Assembly (NCBI GenBank): GCA_001516025.1
Contig: LOEU01000001.1
Coordinates: 91,000 to 154,999 of the forward strand
DNA length: 64,000 nucleotides
From: a bacterium BRH_c32
Lineage (GTDB): Bacteria; Bacteroidota; Ignavibacteria; Ignavibacteriales; Melioribacteraceae
Reading direction: 5' to 3'
The notes beneath the pieces are model-generated. The model saw nothing but the letters and a program-made list of their open reading frames with translations. It was not told the origin of the DNA and did not search any database. This document shows, piece by piece, positions 7,640 to 15,687 of the stretch. Positions within the stretch are counted from its first letter, which is position 1. Each line of letters starts with the position of its first letter. Position numbers and translations under genes: made by a program.

Positions 7640-8773
7640 TCAATTCACCAACTTATCTACAGCATCAGTTTTTTCCCAAGTAAAAATCTCTCTGCCAAAA
7701 TGTCCATAAGTCGCTGTCTGCTGATATATAGGAGTATATAAATCTAACTTCTCGATTATACCTTTTGGAGTCAAGTCAAAATTCTTCCTAATTTTTGCTT
7801 GGATTATTTCTTCCTTAACAGTGCCTGTATCATGAAAATCTAAAAATATCGAAAGCGGTTCTGCAATGCCAATTGCATAAGAAAGTTGAATGGTACATTT
7901 TTTTGCTATCTCTGCCGCTACAATATTCTTTGCTATATAACGTGCCATATATGCCGCCGATCGATCTACTTTTGAAGGGTCTTTTCCGGAAAAAGCTCCT
8001 CCGCCATGAGGACAGGAACCGCCATAAGTATCCACAATAATTTTTCTTCCCGTTAATCCTGTATCTGCCTGGGGACCGCCATCAACAAATCTTCCCGTGG
8101 GATTTATATAATATTCGATATCTTTTGAAATCAAATGCTCGGGAATTACTTTTAATATCACTTCATTTTTTAAAAACTCAATAATATCAGAGTGCTTAAT
8201 CAATTCTGAATGTTGAGTGGAAACCACCACTCTTTCGACCGATACCGGTTCGCGTCCATTATACTTTACTGTTACCTGCGATTTTGAATCTGGACGAATC
8301 CAATCGACTGCTTTACTTTTTCGGATGCTCGAAAGTTTTTGTAAAATTTTATGTGATAACGATATGGGAAGCGGCATTAATTCATCCGTCTCTTTTGTTG
8401 CATAGCCAAACATTAGCCCTTGATCCCCTGCTCCGATCTTTTCACCACGATCTACTCCCTGATCTATATCAAGAGATTGTTTACTAATGCTCGTTAATAT
8501 ATTACAACCATTGGGATTGAACCCAACGAATGATTCATTATAGCCGATATCGGAGATTACCTTTTTAGCAATTTCTCCACATTCAATTTGTGCTGATGAT
8601 GAAATTTCCCCGGCAATTACGATTAAATTTTTTGCCAGTAATGTTTCGCAGGCAACTTTTGATTTTTTGTCAATTTCTAAATGTGCATCAAGTATTGCAT
8701 CTGAAATTTGATCGGCTACTTTGTCGGGATGTCCTTCTGAAACAGATTCTGAGGTAAATAGATATTCGCTCAT
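7640..8773 (-). CDS. metK: S-adenosylmethionine synthetase
   Basis: Makes S-adenosylmethionine from methionine and ATP in the cytosol. The 377-residue protein starts MSEYLFTSESVSEGHPDKVA (His of the ATP site), then GAGDQGLMFGYATKETDE, and GGGAFSGKDPSKVDRSAAY carrying the P-loop-like nucleotide and Lys residues; all three MetK domains are present. AAGGAG lies nine bases before the ATG. The gene has its own promoter (8948-8979), and its leader of about 165 bases holds two SAM-II-like aptamers with a terminator between them, so it is very likely repressed by its own product at both transcription and translation. The gene ends against the convergent hairpin at 7581-7604. Confidence 0.97.
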   Translation of the reverse strand: MSEYLFTSESVSEGHPDKVADQISDAILDAHLEIDKKSKVACETLLAKNLIVIAGEISSSAQIECGEIAKKVISDIGYNESFVGFNPNGCNILTSISKQSLDIDQGVDRGEKIGAGDQGLMFGYATKETDELMPLPISLSHKILQKLSSIRKSKAVDWIRPDSKSQVTVKYNGREPVSVERVVVSTQHSELIKHSDIIEFLKNEVILKVIPEHLISKDIEYYINPTGRFVDGGPQADTGLTGRKIIVDTYGGSCPHGGGAFSGKDPSKVDRSAAYMARYIAKNIVAAEIAKKCTIQLSYAIGIAEPLSIFLDFHDTGTVKEEIIQAKIRKNFDLTPKGIIEKLDLYTPIYQQTATYGHFGREIFTWEKTDAVDKLVN

Positions 8774-8782
8774 TTTTTACTA

Positions 8783-8840
8783 CTCCTTATTTTTTAGCAA
8801 ATTATTTTTATGGTCGCTGCAATTAGCATAAATCGCGACC
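8783..8840 (-). ncRNA. SAM-II-like riboswitch, second copy, overlapping the metK SD
   Basis: On the minus strand GGTCGC pairs with GCGACC (six pairs) around a 17-base loop containing GATTT and TTGCA; an A-rich linker is followed by GCTAAA and then the AAGGAG Shine-Dalgarno sequence of metK. These are the conserved SAM-II blocks (GAUUU, UUGCAGC, GCUAAA) in the right order and spacing. Because the 3' strand of the pseudoknot runs straight into the ribosome binding site, SAM binding should hide it, as in SAM-V. By hand the pseudoknot here is weaker than in copy one (UUG pairs with UAA, the rest is patchy). Confidence 0.75.
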
Positions 8841-8844
8841 GTTT

Positions 8845-8875
8845 AAAACGACAAAACCCGCAAATAGCGGGTTTT
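8845..8875 (-). terminator. Intrinsic terminator between the two metK aptamers
   Basis: On the minus strand AAAACCCGC, loop TATTT, GCGGGTTTT, followed by GTCGTTTT. It lies after the first aptamer and before the second, so it would end transcription of metK before the coding region. The U-run is interrupted by GTCG. This is the place expected for a SAM-dependent attenuator. Confidence 0.75.
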
Positions 8876-8888
8876 TAAGAAAACTTTT

Positions 8889-8942
8889 CCTACTATTTAG
8901 CTATTTATTTTAAGTCGCTGCAATTCGTATAAATCACGACTT
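8889..8942 (-). ncRNA. SAM-II-like riboswitch, first copy, in the metK leader
   Basis: Minus-strand P1 helix AAGTCGT/GCGACTT (seven pairs, one G-U) closes a loop with GATTTATACGAATTGCA; after a linker come AAATAGCTAAA and TAGTAGG. The loop segment UACGAAUUG can pair with the tail UAAAUAGUA in the same pattern as the SAM-II pseudoknot (Watson-Crick pairs, a G-A and an A-A mismatch at fixed places, then U-A, U-A, G-U). Outer P1 pairs differ from copy two by compensating changes (A-T to G-C), supporting the helix. The transcription start predicted from the promoter is at its 5' edge. The terminator follows at 8845-8875. Confidence 0.8.
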
Positions 8943-8947
8943 CACCA

Positions 8948-8979
8948 CAAACATAAGTATAAGAATTATATTTGTCAAA
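8948..8979 (-). promoter_or_regulatory. metK promoter
   Basis: On the minus strand TTTG, exactly 20 bases, then TATGTTTG: the Bacteroidota-type -33/-7 pattern. Transcription would start around 8942-8938, right at the first aptamer helix. Confidence 0.75.
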
Positions 8980-9033
8980 CGAGATATAATCAAAATACAT
9001 ATATCAAATTTTAGATCATTATTATATCTTATA

Positions 9034-9073
9034 AGAAAAATTATTATAGCTACCAATTTGCGATGGCAGCTAT
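9034..9073 (-). terminator. Terminator of the MuiA-like gene
   Basis: Minus strand ATAGCTGCCA, an eight-base loop, TGGTAGCTAT (ten pairs, one G-U), followed by AATAATTTTTC. It lies about 30 bases after the stop of the MuiA-like gene and before the metK promoter, insulating the two. Confidence 0.75.
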
Positions 9074-9100
9074 TTATCATAATATTTCTATATCAACATG

Positions 9101-10684
9101 TTATACCCCATTTATCTGCTTATCCTTTGGATATGTGAGGATATAGGATAATTTCTTTGTTATTGTTTCGCCCGGATTAAGTTTCACTCTCCATTTTAGT
9201 ATCCCCGTTTCTTTATTTATTTCTGCTCCCGAGATTTCCAAAATTTTAATATTTATATCTTCCGTTTTTGTTACTGGCACTTGATCTTCAATTACCAAAT
9301 CAACAGCTATACTTTTACTATTCTTAACTTTTATTTCATATTCTAATGTACGATCGATATCCGAGCTTAGGAATTTATTTTCTTTTAAGTCTTTCTTTAA
9401 TTCTCTGCTGCTATTAATCCCTTTATCTCGTCCGAGAGATACAACAAGTGTGTCTTTTAATTGTTGCGGATTTAAATATGTCTCACCTGCAAAAGAGTTT
9501 TCAAAATAGATATTAACTGAGCCCGGCAGGAAATTAATCCCTTCAAACTTATTAATCTGTGCGGTTAAGAAAGCATCTGAATCATATTTCGGGATAGCGG
9601 CATATTTATATTCTGCATCAAAGCTATCTTTACTTAATTCGACTAAATAATTTTTACCGTCCGAAGGAATTGCCATCTGAATTTCCGGTTTAAATTCCAC
9701 CGATAATTGTGTTTCTGTTATATTCATATAATCAGCCATTGATTTATCTGCTTCAGGTGCTGCGGCAACCGATATTTCCTGCATATTTACTTGATTGCGT
9801 TTTAACATTCCGCCATATTGAAGCGCCATTGGTCTATAAAAATCAACATACCAAGGATATAGCTCCGGCTTTGTATTCGATTGATTTGGATTACGGGTTG
9901 ATAATGTTACATCTATACCCTTCCATAACAAACCGGTTGTCTGTTTGATATTTGCAGAGTATTCTAATTTTAATGGTGAGGTAAGATTTTCAACTCTAAA
10001 ATTATAGAATGGGGTCCACGAAGCATTATATGTAAAATAATTCAGGTCTAGTTTCGCATCTGCTTTCGTATCTGAATTTATTACCACTACTAATACATTT
10101 GTTTTATTACTTACGTTATACTCATTCAACTGTTTATTTAATCTATTGAGATCTCTATTTAATTTTTCAATCTCCTTTTCTACTTTCAACATTGAGGTTC
10201 TAGTTTCAATAAGTCTCTTTTTATAATATTCGGTAAATTTTTGAATTTCAGAAATGGAGAATCCTTTATCGGAAATATTTTTATTTGCTGAGAGAACATC
10301 TAATTCAGAACCAATTGCTTCATGCTCGATTTTTTTTGTGTTAATCGAGGAGGTTACGGATTTAATTGAGTCTTCTAATTTTATCACATCATTATCTTTA
10401 AAAGGAACGGAGAGGTAATCAGATACTTGCTTAACTGTAACAATCGTACCTTTACCAAAAAGTTTAGCACTGATACTTTTGGGATTGATTCCATCGGCAA
10501 GTCTGGAAACAAATATTTCATTCATTCCTTTTTCAAGTTTTATATTTGCCGAATGAGTAAGTTCGGCTCCCGTTAAAAATACTTTTGCTTCTTTTAATTC
10601 GCCTTTGGATTGGCTCTGCGCCGATAAACCGGCAGAAAAAAAGAAAACAGTTATTATTAATAATACTCTCGATAATGATTTCAT
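9101..10684 (-). CDS. MuiA-family protein (DUF4139), exported
   Basis: 527-residue exported protein of the mucoidy inhibitor A family. A signal peptide (MKSLSRVLLIITVFFFSAGLSAQ) is followed by the DUF4140-like N-terminal strand block (LKEAKVFLTGAELTHSANI), a long coiled coil near residues 100-175 (KRLIETRTSMLKVEKEIEKL), then the DUF4139 beta-rich domain starting near YNASWTPFYNFRVEN and ending IKWRVKLNPGET-like sequence. GGAGG lies at 10690-10694, nine bases upstream of the ATG. The biochemical role of the family is unknown; it is probably periplasmic or outer-membrane-associated. It is a single-gene unit with its own terminator. Confidence 0.8.
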   Translation of the reverse strand: MKSLSRVLLIITVFFFSAGLSAQSQSKGELKEAKVFLTGAELTHSANIKLEKGMNEIFVSRLADGINPKSISAKLFGKGTIVTVKQVSDYLSVPFKDNDVIKLEDSIKSVTSSINTKKIEHEAIGSELDVLSANKNISDKGFSISEIQKFTEYYKKRLIETRTSMLKVEKEIEKLNRDLNRLNKQLNEYNVSNKTNVLVVVINSDTKADAKLDLNYFTYNASWTPFYNFRVENLTSPLKLEYSANIKQTTGLLWKGIDVTLSTRNPNQSNTKPELYPWYVDFYRPMALQYGGMLKRNQVNMQEISVAAAPEADKSMADYMNITETQLSVEFKPEIQMAIPSDGKNYLVELSKDSFDAEYKYAAIPKYDSDAFLTAQINKFEGINFLPGSVNIYFENSFAGETYLNPQQLKDTLVVSLGRDKGINSSRELKKDLKENKFLSSDIDRTLEYEIKVKNSKSIAVDLVIEDQVPVTKTEDINIKILEISGAEINKETGILKWRVKLNPGETITKKLSYILTYPKDKQINGV

Positions 10685-10802
10685 TAGAACCTCCGTGTTG
10701 ATTTTAATGTTTATACATAAACAATCTTTTCTTGTTCCTATTGATTCCTTTCAAAAAATGAGGGGATTCTTTATCTTTGTTTCGGACTAATACTTTAAAT
10801 TA

Positions 10803-11945
10803 ATGAAAAAAATATTAATAGATTTAATAAAAAAACATTTTGATCAGATTATTGAAAATTGGACAATCAAGCTAATTCCTTTACTAAATAATAAGATATC
10901 TGATGAGCAGGCGGAAGGATTTGCCGAAAGTTCACTTAAAATAGTATTGGAAATTTTAGAAGCATCCGATTTTACGGTAGCAGGTCAATATCTCATAAAT
11001 AACTACACTCTTTTTTCTAAAGCTAATCTAAGCATTCTAGAAATTAGCCAACTCTTTAGCCAAGGAAGATATTCCATACTTCCATTATTGGAAAACGACC
11101 CCGAAAATGATCCTGTAATTGTACTCGGATATTTAGATGACGTATTCGAGCAGCTTTTTGCTCGTTACGGTATGCTGCATCAGGAAGCTAAACTAAGAGA
11201 AGTGGAAGTTGATAGAGTAAAAGACTCTACCGAAGTAAAACGCCTTCAAGCTCAAGTGGACCAATCTGAGAAGCTTGCAGTAATTGGACAGCTTGCTGCC
11301 GGAGTGGCGCATGAGATCGGGAATCCCCTTACATCTATCTCAGCCCTCGTTCAGATAATGCAGCGCCGAAGCAAAGATGAATTTATCTCGGAGCAGCTTT
11401 CAATTGTAAAAGAAAATATAGACCGCATTTCAAGAATCGTAAGAGAATTAGTCGATTTCTCTCGACCTCCGAGCTATGAAGTTCAACTCCATGATATTTC
11501 CGATGTAATAAGAACGGCAGTCGGAATAGTTAAATATGATAAACGAGTAAAGAAAGTTAAATTCGAGACAGACCTTAAGTCCGGTCTCCCCGTTGTCGAA
11601 ATTGCTCCCGATCAGATCTTGCAAGTGTTCGTTAATATTCTTATTAATGCTCTTGATGCAATGGAAGGGAATGGTATTCTTAAAGTAAAATCATATTATG
11701 ATGATGATTTTGTTTATGTTGATGTTGAAGATAATGGATGCGGGATGGACGCTAAAGTAGTTGATCAAATTTTTGATCCTTTCTTCACAACAAAAGAAGT
11801 GGGTAAAGGTACAGGTCTTGGACTTTCAGTAAGCTACGGCATCATTCATAAATTCAATGGCAAAATTAAAGTAAGCAGCGTTCCAAACATAGGAAGTATT
11901 TTTACTATTATTCTTCCGATAAGCAAAAAAAACGAAAGGAATTGA
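10803..11945 (+). CDS. Cytosolic sensor histidine kinase, NtrB-like
   Basis: 380-residue histidine kinase. The N-terminal 125 residues are all-helical with no membrane segment and resemble the RsbR/globin-like sensor domain. A coiled linker leads to the HisKA box LAAGVAHEIGNPLTSI (phosphorylated His), then the HATPase blocks NILINALDAMEG (N box), VEDNGCGMD (G1), FFTTKEVGKGTGLGLSVSYG (F/G2). The H-E-x-G-N-P-L form is typical of kinases that partner sigma54 regulators, and one follows a single base later. A -7-like element TATCTTTG lies at 10772-10779 with a poor -33. The signal is unknown. Confidence 0.9.
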   Translation: MKKILIDLIKKHFDQIIENWTIKLIPLLNNKISDEQAEGFAESSLKIVLEILEASDFTVAGQYLINNYTLFSKANLSILEISQLFSQGRYSILPLLENDPENDPVIVLGYLDDVFEQLFARYGMLHQEAKLREVEVDRVKDSTEVKRLQAQVDQSEKLAVIGQLAAGVAHEIGNPLTSISALVQIMQRRSKDEFISEQLSIVKENIDRISRIVRELVDFSRPPSYEVQLHDISDVIRTAVGIVKYDKRVKKVKFETDLKSGLPVVEIAPDQILQVFVNILINALDAMEGNGILKVKSYYDDDFVYVDVEDNGCGMDAKVVDQIFDPFFTTKEVGKGTGLGLSVSYGIIHKFNGKIKVSSVPNIGSIFTIILPISKKNERN

Positions 11946-11946
11946 A

Positions 11947-13320
11947 ATGAGTACTAATATTTTAATAGTCGATGATGAAAAAGCGATAAGAGATTCGCTT
12001 AAGATTGTTCTTGAAGAAGAAGGTTTTAAGACCGATATAGCAAGCGATGGAGAAGAAGCATTGCAAAAATTGAGCGAAAATGAATTTGATCTTGTAATCT
12101 CCGATATCAAAATGCCAAAAATTGATGGGATGCAATTGCTTGATGAAGCTTCAAAAAAATATCCACAATTATTTTTTATCATAATGACTGCTTATGCTGA
12201 GGTCAAAACAGCAATTGATGCTCTTCATAAAGGGGCTTATGATTATCTCATTAAACCGGTGGAATTTGATGATATAATAGCTCGAGTAAAACGTCTGATG
12301 GATTATAGGAAATTGGAACTTGAAGTGAAATCGCTCCGAAGCCGTATTTCATCTGATTCAGGTTTTACTAATCTTATCGGAAAAAGTAATTCGATGAAAC
12401 AAGTTTATAACTTGATTACTCAAGTGGCGCCGACTAATAGTAACGTATTAATACTAGGTAAAAGCGGAACAGGCAAAGAACTTGTTGCAAAAGCAATTCA
12501 TTATAACAGCAAACGAAAAGATAAAATGTTCCTTCCGATAAATTGCGGTGCTATCTCGGAGAACTTAATTGAAAGCGAACTTTTCGGTCATAAAAAAGGA
12601 TCGTTTACCGGCGCTCAAGATGATAAAATGGGTCTCTTCAAAGTTGCCGATGGAGGAACTCTGTTCTTAGATGAAATCGGTGATCTTCCTTTGAGTCTTC
12701 AAGTTAAATTACTTAGGGCAATCGAAGATAAAGAGTTTTTTCAGGTGGGCGGAACTAAACCCGTGAGTACGGATGTCCGTCTGATCGCCGCTACACATCA
12801 AAATCTGATGGAAAAAATTAAGAGCGGTGAATTCCGCGAAGACCTTTATTATCGCTTAAATGTAGTTGAAATAAAATTGCCCACTCTCAATGAAAGAAAA
12901 GATGACATACCTCTTCTCGTTAATCATTTTATTGAAAAGTATAGCAACGAAATGAGTAAAAAAGTAATTGGTGCGGAAAATGACGTTATAAAAATTCTTT
13001 CATCTTATGAATGGCGCGGTGGAGTAAGAGAATTAGAAAACGTAATTGAGAGAGCAATTATTTTCTGTAACTCTGAATATATTACTCCAAATGAACTAGC
13101 AGAAAATATTAAAGGAAGTTCAGTTTTCCATGGCTATCCCGATTCACTTAAGGATGCAGTAAGAAATTTTGAAAAAGAACATATACTAAAAACTATCAAA
13201 AAATTTGAATACAACAAAGAGGAAGCCTCTAAAGCTCTCGAAATAGGGCTTTCCTCTTTATATCGTAAAATGGACGAACTTGAAATTCCGACAAAATCAC
13301 TTTCAAGCGACGAGGATTAA
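11947..13320 (+). CDS. Sigma54-dependent response regulator, NtrC family
   Basis: 457-residue transcription activator: receiver domain (1-120; DDEK acidic pair, phosphoacceptor Asp in LVISDIKMP, Lys in YLIKPVEF), AAA+ ATPase (about 140-370; Walker A LGKSGTGKEL, Walker B GGTLFLDEIGDL, arginine finger region in REDLYYRLNVVEI) and a Fis-type helix-turn-helix at the end (KKFEYNKEEASKALEIGLS). The sigma54-contacting loop reads GSFTGA instead of GAFTGA, a conservative Ser variant. It forms an operon with the kinase just upstream. Its stop overlaps the stop of the convergent TonB receptor in the same TTAA. Confidence 0.93.
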   Translation: MSTNILIVDDEKAIRDSLKIVLEEEGFKTDIASDGEEALQKLSENEFDLVISDIKMPKIDGMQLLDEASKKYPQLFFIIMTAYAEVKTAIDALHKGAYDYLIKPVEFDDIIARVKRLMDYRKLELEVKSLRSRISSDSGFTNLIGKSNSMKQVYNLITQVAPTNSNVLILGKSGTGKELVAKAIHYNSKRKDKMFLPINCGAISENLIESELFGHKKGSFTGAQDDKMGLFKVADGGTLFLDEIGDLPLSLQVKLLRAIEDKEFFQVGGTKPVSTDVRLIAATHQNLMEKIKSGEFREDLYYRLNVVEIKLPTLNERKDDIPLLVNHFIEKYSNEMSKKVIGAENDVIKILSSYEWRGGVRELENVIERAIIFCNSEYITPNELAENIKGSSVFHGYPDSLKDAVRNFEKEHILKTIKKFEYNKEEASKALEIGLSSLYRKMDELEIPTKSLSSDED

Positions 13321-15584
13321 AATTCTAAACTTACTCCAATTGAAGGGAGAAGTCCTATTGATGAACTCTTATCCACTTCTCCTTTCCTATAATCGTAACG
13401 AATTGTATTAGTATTCTTATTATTGTAAATATTTTGAAGATCGATATAAGTAATTAAATTAAGCCCGCCAAGATCCCAGCGTCTATCTACTCTTATATCC
13501 AGACTATGAGTCGGTTCAAATCGGAATGCGTTATAATTGACAACGCTTTGAGAACCATCCGAATTAAATGGCGTATATGGATTTCCGGTAGCAAAACGGA
13601 ATCGTGAAGAAATTTCCCATTTTTCATTAAACGAATAACCGCCACTAAGATTAATAATCCATTTTTGATCGAATGACCCGGCTCTCTCAATTCCATCTAA
13701 CCCCTTAAAAAACGACTCGTTATAAGTAACGCTTAAAATCCCATAACCCGGTGTATCGGATGATTTTTTCTGAAGCGAAAATTCTAAACCACGGGCAAAT
13801 CCATTACCTGCGCTAATAAGCGGTTCAAGCCCCAAAGAACCAAAATTTTCATCCGAACCTCCGAACCCCACACCTGTATTTGCCAATACTAAATAGGGTC
13901 TTAATAAACTTGCCGGATAATCGGAATAGTCTTTATAAAATGCCTCTACTTTAAGTCTTAAATCTGAAGTCAATCTCCTTTCATAACCGGCTACATATTG
14001 AATTACTTTCACTGGTTTTAAGTTCTCATTCTGTTTAAATGAAGCCAGCCATAAATATGATGGCGATTGATGATATAATCCGGTACTAAAACTAACAGAT
14101 GATACTTCGTCTAGGACATAAGATAAAGATGCTCTCGGACTCAATGTAAAGCCGGAATTGATACGATCAAAATAATCCCCTCTTAGTCCGGCAGTAAACA
14201 TTAATCGGTTGAAAAATGTGGTTGAGTATTGAGAATAAAAACCATATTTATAAAAATATTCTGCCGATTGAAGTGAATTGACTTGAAGTGTCTCGCCGAA
14301 TGAAGTCATAAAAGTCGGCAGTAATATATCTGCGCTGAACTTAATCAATTTGCCTGAAATCCCGAAATTGATTTCGGATGTTTGATTAAGTTTTATTACA
14401 GCATCACCCTTTATTTCATTTTCTCCTTCACGCGAGATATTTGTGAAGATAGGATTAAGCAATGTATCTCTTTGACGAGTATCATAATCTACAAAATTTC
14501 GGCTGATACTAAAATTATAAAATCCGTTATCAAAAATATGACGATAAGAAACACCTACAAGATATTGATTCTGATTACTTCCCAGTATTCGTGAATTTTC
14601 GTATAAGTCTTCGGAATCTTTGTTATTGAATTTTACTTTATCGAATGCTCCTATAAAGAGCCAATTAATTTTATTTTTTGAATCGATACTATATGATGCT
14701 TTAGACATAACGTCATAATACTCGGGCACGAAATTGAATCCCGCAGCATTAAATATAAAATCGAGGTAGCTTCTTCTCGCCGAAAATATAAAATTACTTT
14801 TAGAATCGATTGGACCTTCGATATTAAAACCAAATTGAGAAGCAGATATTGTTGCTTTGCCTCCGATTCGATCGTTTCTTCCATCTCTTAAATCTATTTT
14901 TAGTACAGAAGAAAGTTTATCTCCATAATTAGCCGGGAAACCACCGGTAGAGAATGTTGTTTCTCTCACAAAATCAAGATTAATGTAACTTAGCGGTCCG
15001 CCAGTCGCTCCTTGAGTACCAAAATGATTTATATTAGGGACTGTAAAACCATCTACCAAGAAGAGGTTCTCCGATGGTGCGCCGCCTCTTACGACCAAAT
15101 CATTTCTTCCTGCGCTTACCTGCCCTACTCCGGGAAGTACAGATAGTGCTCTAACTACATCTTCAAAGCCTCCCGGTGCTCTTCTGATCTCTTCATAGCT
15201 AAAACTTTTTACACTATTGAATTCATTCGGGTTCATATCGAAGTATTCGGATTGGACTGTTACTCCATTTAATTCTATAAATGTGGAGGATAATTCAAAC
15301 AAAAGATTTGCAGGACGTACACTATTAACCACAACATCGGTTTTAGTGGCGGATAAATAACCAACATAAGAAGCTCTAACGGAATATTTTCCGATAGGGA
15401 CGTTTCTGATAATAAAATCACCGTTTATATCCGTAGCCGCACCAAAATTAGTATCCATAATAATTAAATTGACTCCCGGCAGACCTTCTTTAGTACTTTT
15501 ATCTATTACTTTACCGGTTATGCTCCCTTGAGCATTAATAATTGTGCCTACTAACAATAAAATTCCAAAAATTAATTTTTTCAT
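13317..15584 (-). CDS. TonB-dependent receptor with carboxypeptidase-like N-terminal domain
   Basis: 755-residue outer-membrane protein. Signal peptide MKKLIFGILLLVGTIINAQ, then a carboxypeptidase-regulatory-like beta-sandwich (GSITGKVIDKSTKEGLPGVN to about residue 105), a plug domain (APGGFEDVVRALSVLPGV, VRGGAPSENLFLVDG), and a 22-strand-type barrel ending in the aromatic-terminated VSLEF. This architecture is common in Bacteroidota TonB/SusC-like receptors, but no SusD partner is next to it, so the substrate is unknown. It has its own promoter (15619-15649). Its stop overlaps the sigma54 regulator's stop by four bases with no terminator in between. Confidence 0.88.
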   Translation of the reverse strand: MKKLIFGILLLVGTIINAQGSITGKVIDKSTKEGLPGVNLIIMDTNFGAATDINGDFIIRNVPIGKYSVRASYVGYLSATKTDVVVNSVRPANLLFELSSTFIELNGVTVQSEYFDMNPNEFNSVKSFSYEEIRRAPGGFEDVVRALSVLPGVGQVSAGRNDLVVRGGAPSENLFLVDGFTVPNINHFGTQGATGGPLSYINLDFVRETTFSTGGFPANYGDKLSSVLKIDLRDGRNDRIGGKATISASQFGFNIEGPIDSKSNFIFSARRSYLDFIFNAAGFNFVPEYYDVMSKASYSIDSKNKINWLFIGAFDKVKFNNKDSEDLYENSRILGSNQNQYLVGVSYRHIFDNGFYNFSISRNFVDYDTRQRDTLLNPIFTNISREGENEIKGDAVIKLNQTSEINFGISGKLIKFSADILLPTFMTSFGETLQVNSLQSAEYFYKYGFYSQYSTTFFNRLMFTAGLRGDYFDRINSGFTLSPRASLSYVLDEVSSVSFSTGLYHQSPSYLWLASFKQNENLKPVKVIQYVAGYERRLTSDLRLKVEAFYKDYSDYPASLLRPYLVLANTGVGFGGSDENFGSLGLEPLISAGNGFARGLEFSLQKKSSDTPGYGILSVTYNESFFKGLDGIERAGSFDQKWIINLSGGYSFNEKWEISSRFRFATGNPYTPFNSDGSQSVVNYNAFRFEPTHSLDIRVDRRWDLGGLNLITYIDLQNIYNNKNTNTIRYDYRKGEVDKSSSIGLLPSIGVSLEF

Positions 15585-15618
15585 ATTCCTTCTTCTTTTT
15601 CTATATAACAGTAAATAT

Positions 15619-15649
15619 CAAAAATAAGTTTCTCGAAGTATTCTAACAA
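15619..15649 (-). promoter_or_regulatory. Promoter of the TonB receptor
   Basis: Minus strand TTG, 20 bases, TATTTTTG. It fits the -33/-7 pattern seen at metK, rpsT and tRNA-Lys and lies about 35 bases before the ATG. Confidence 0.65.
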
Positions 15650-15687
15650 TTTTATTATATTAGAATAATATACTGGGAATTATTTTA

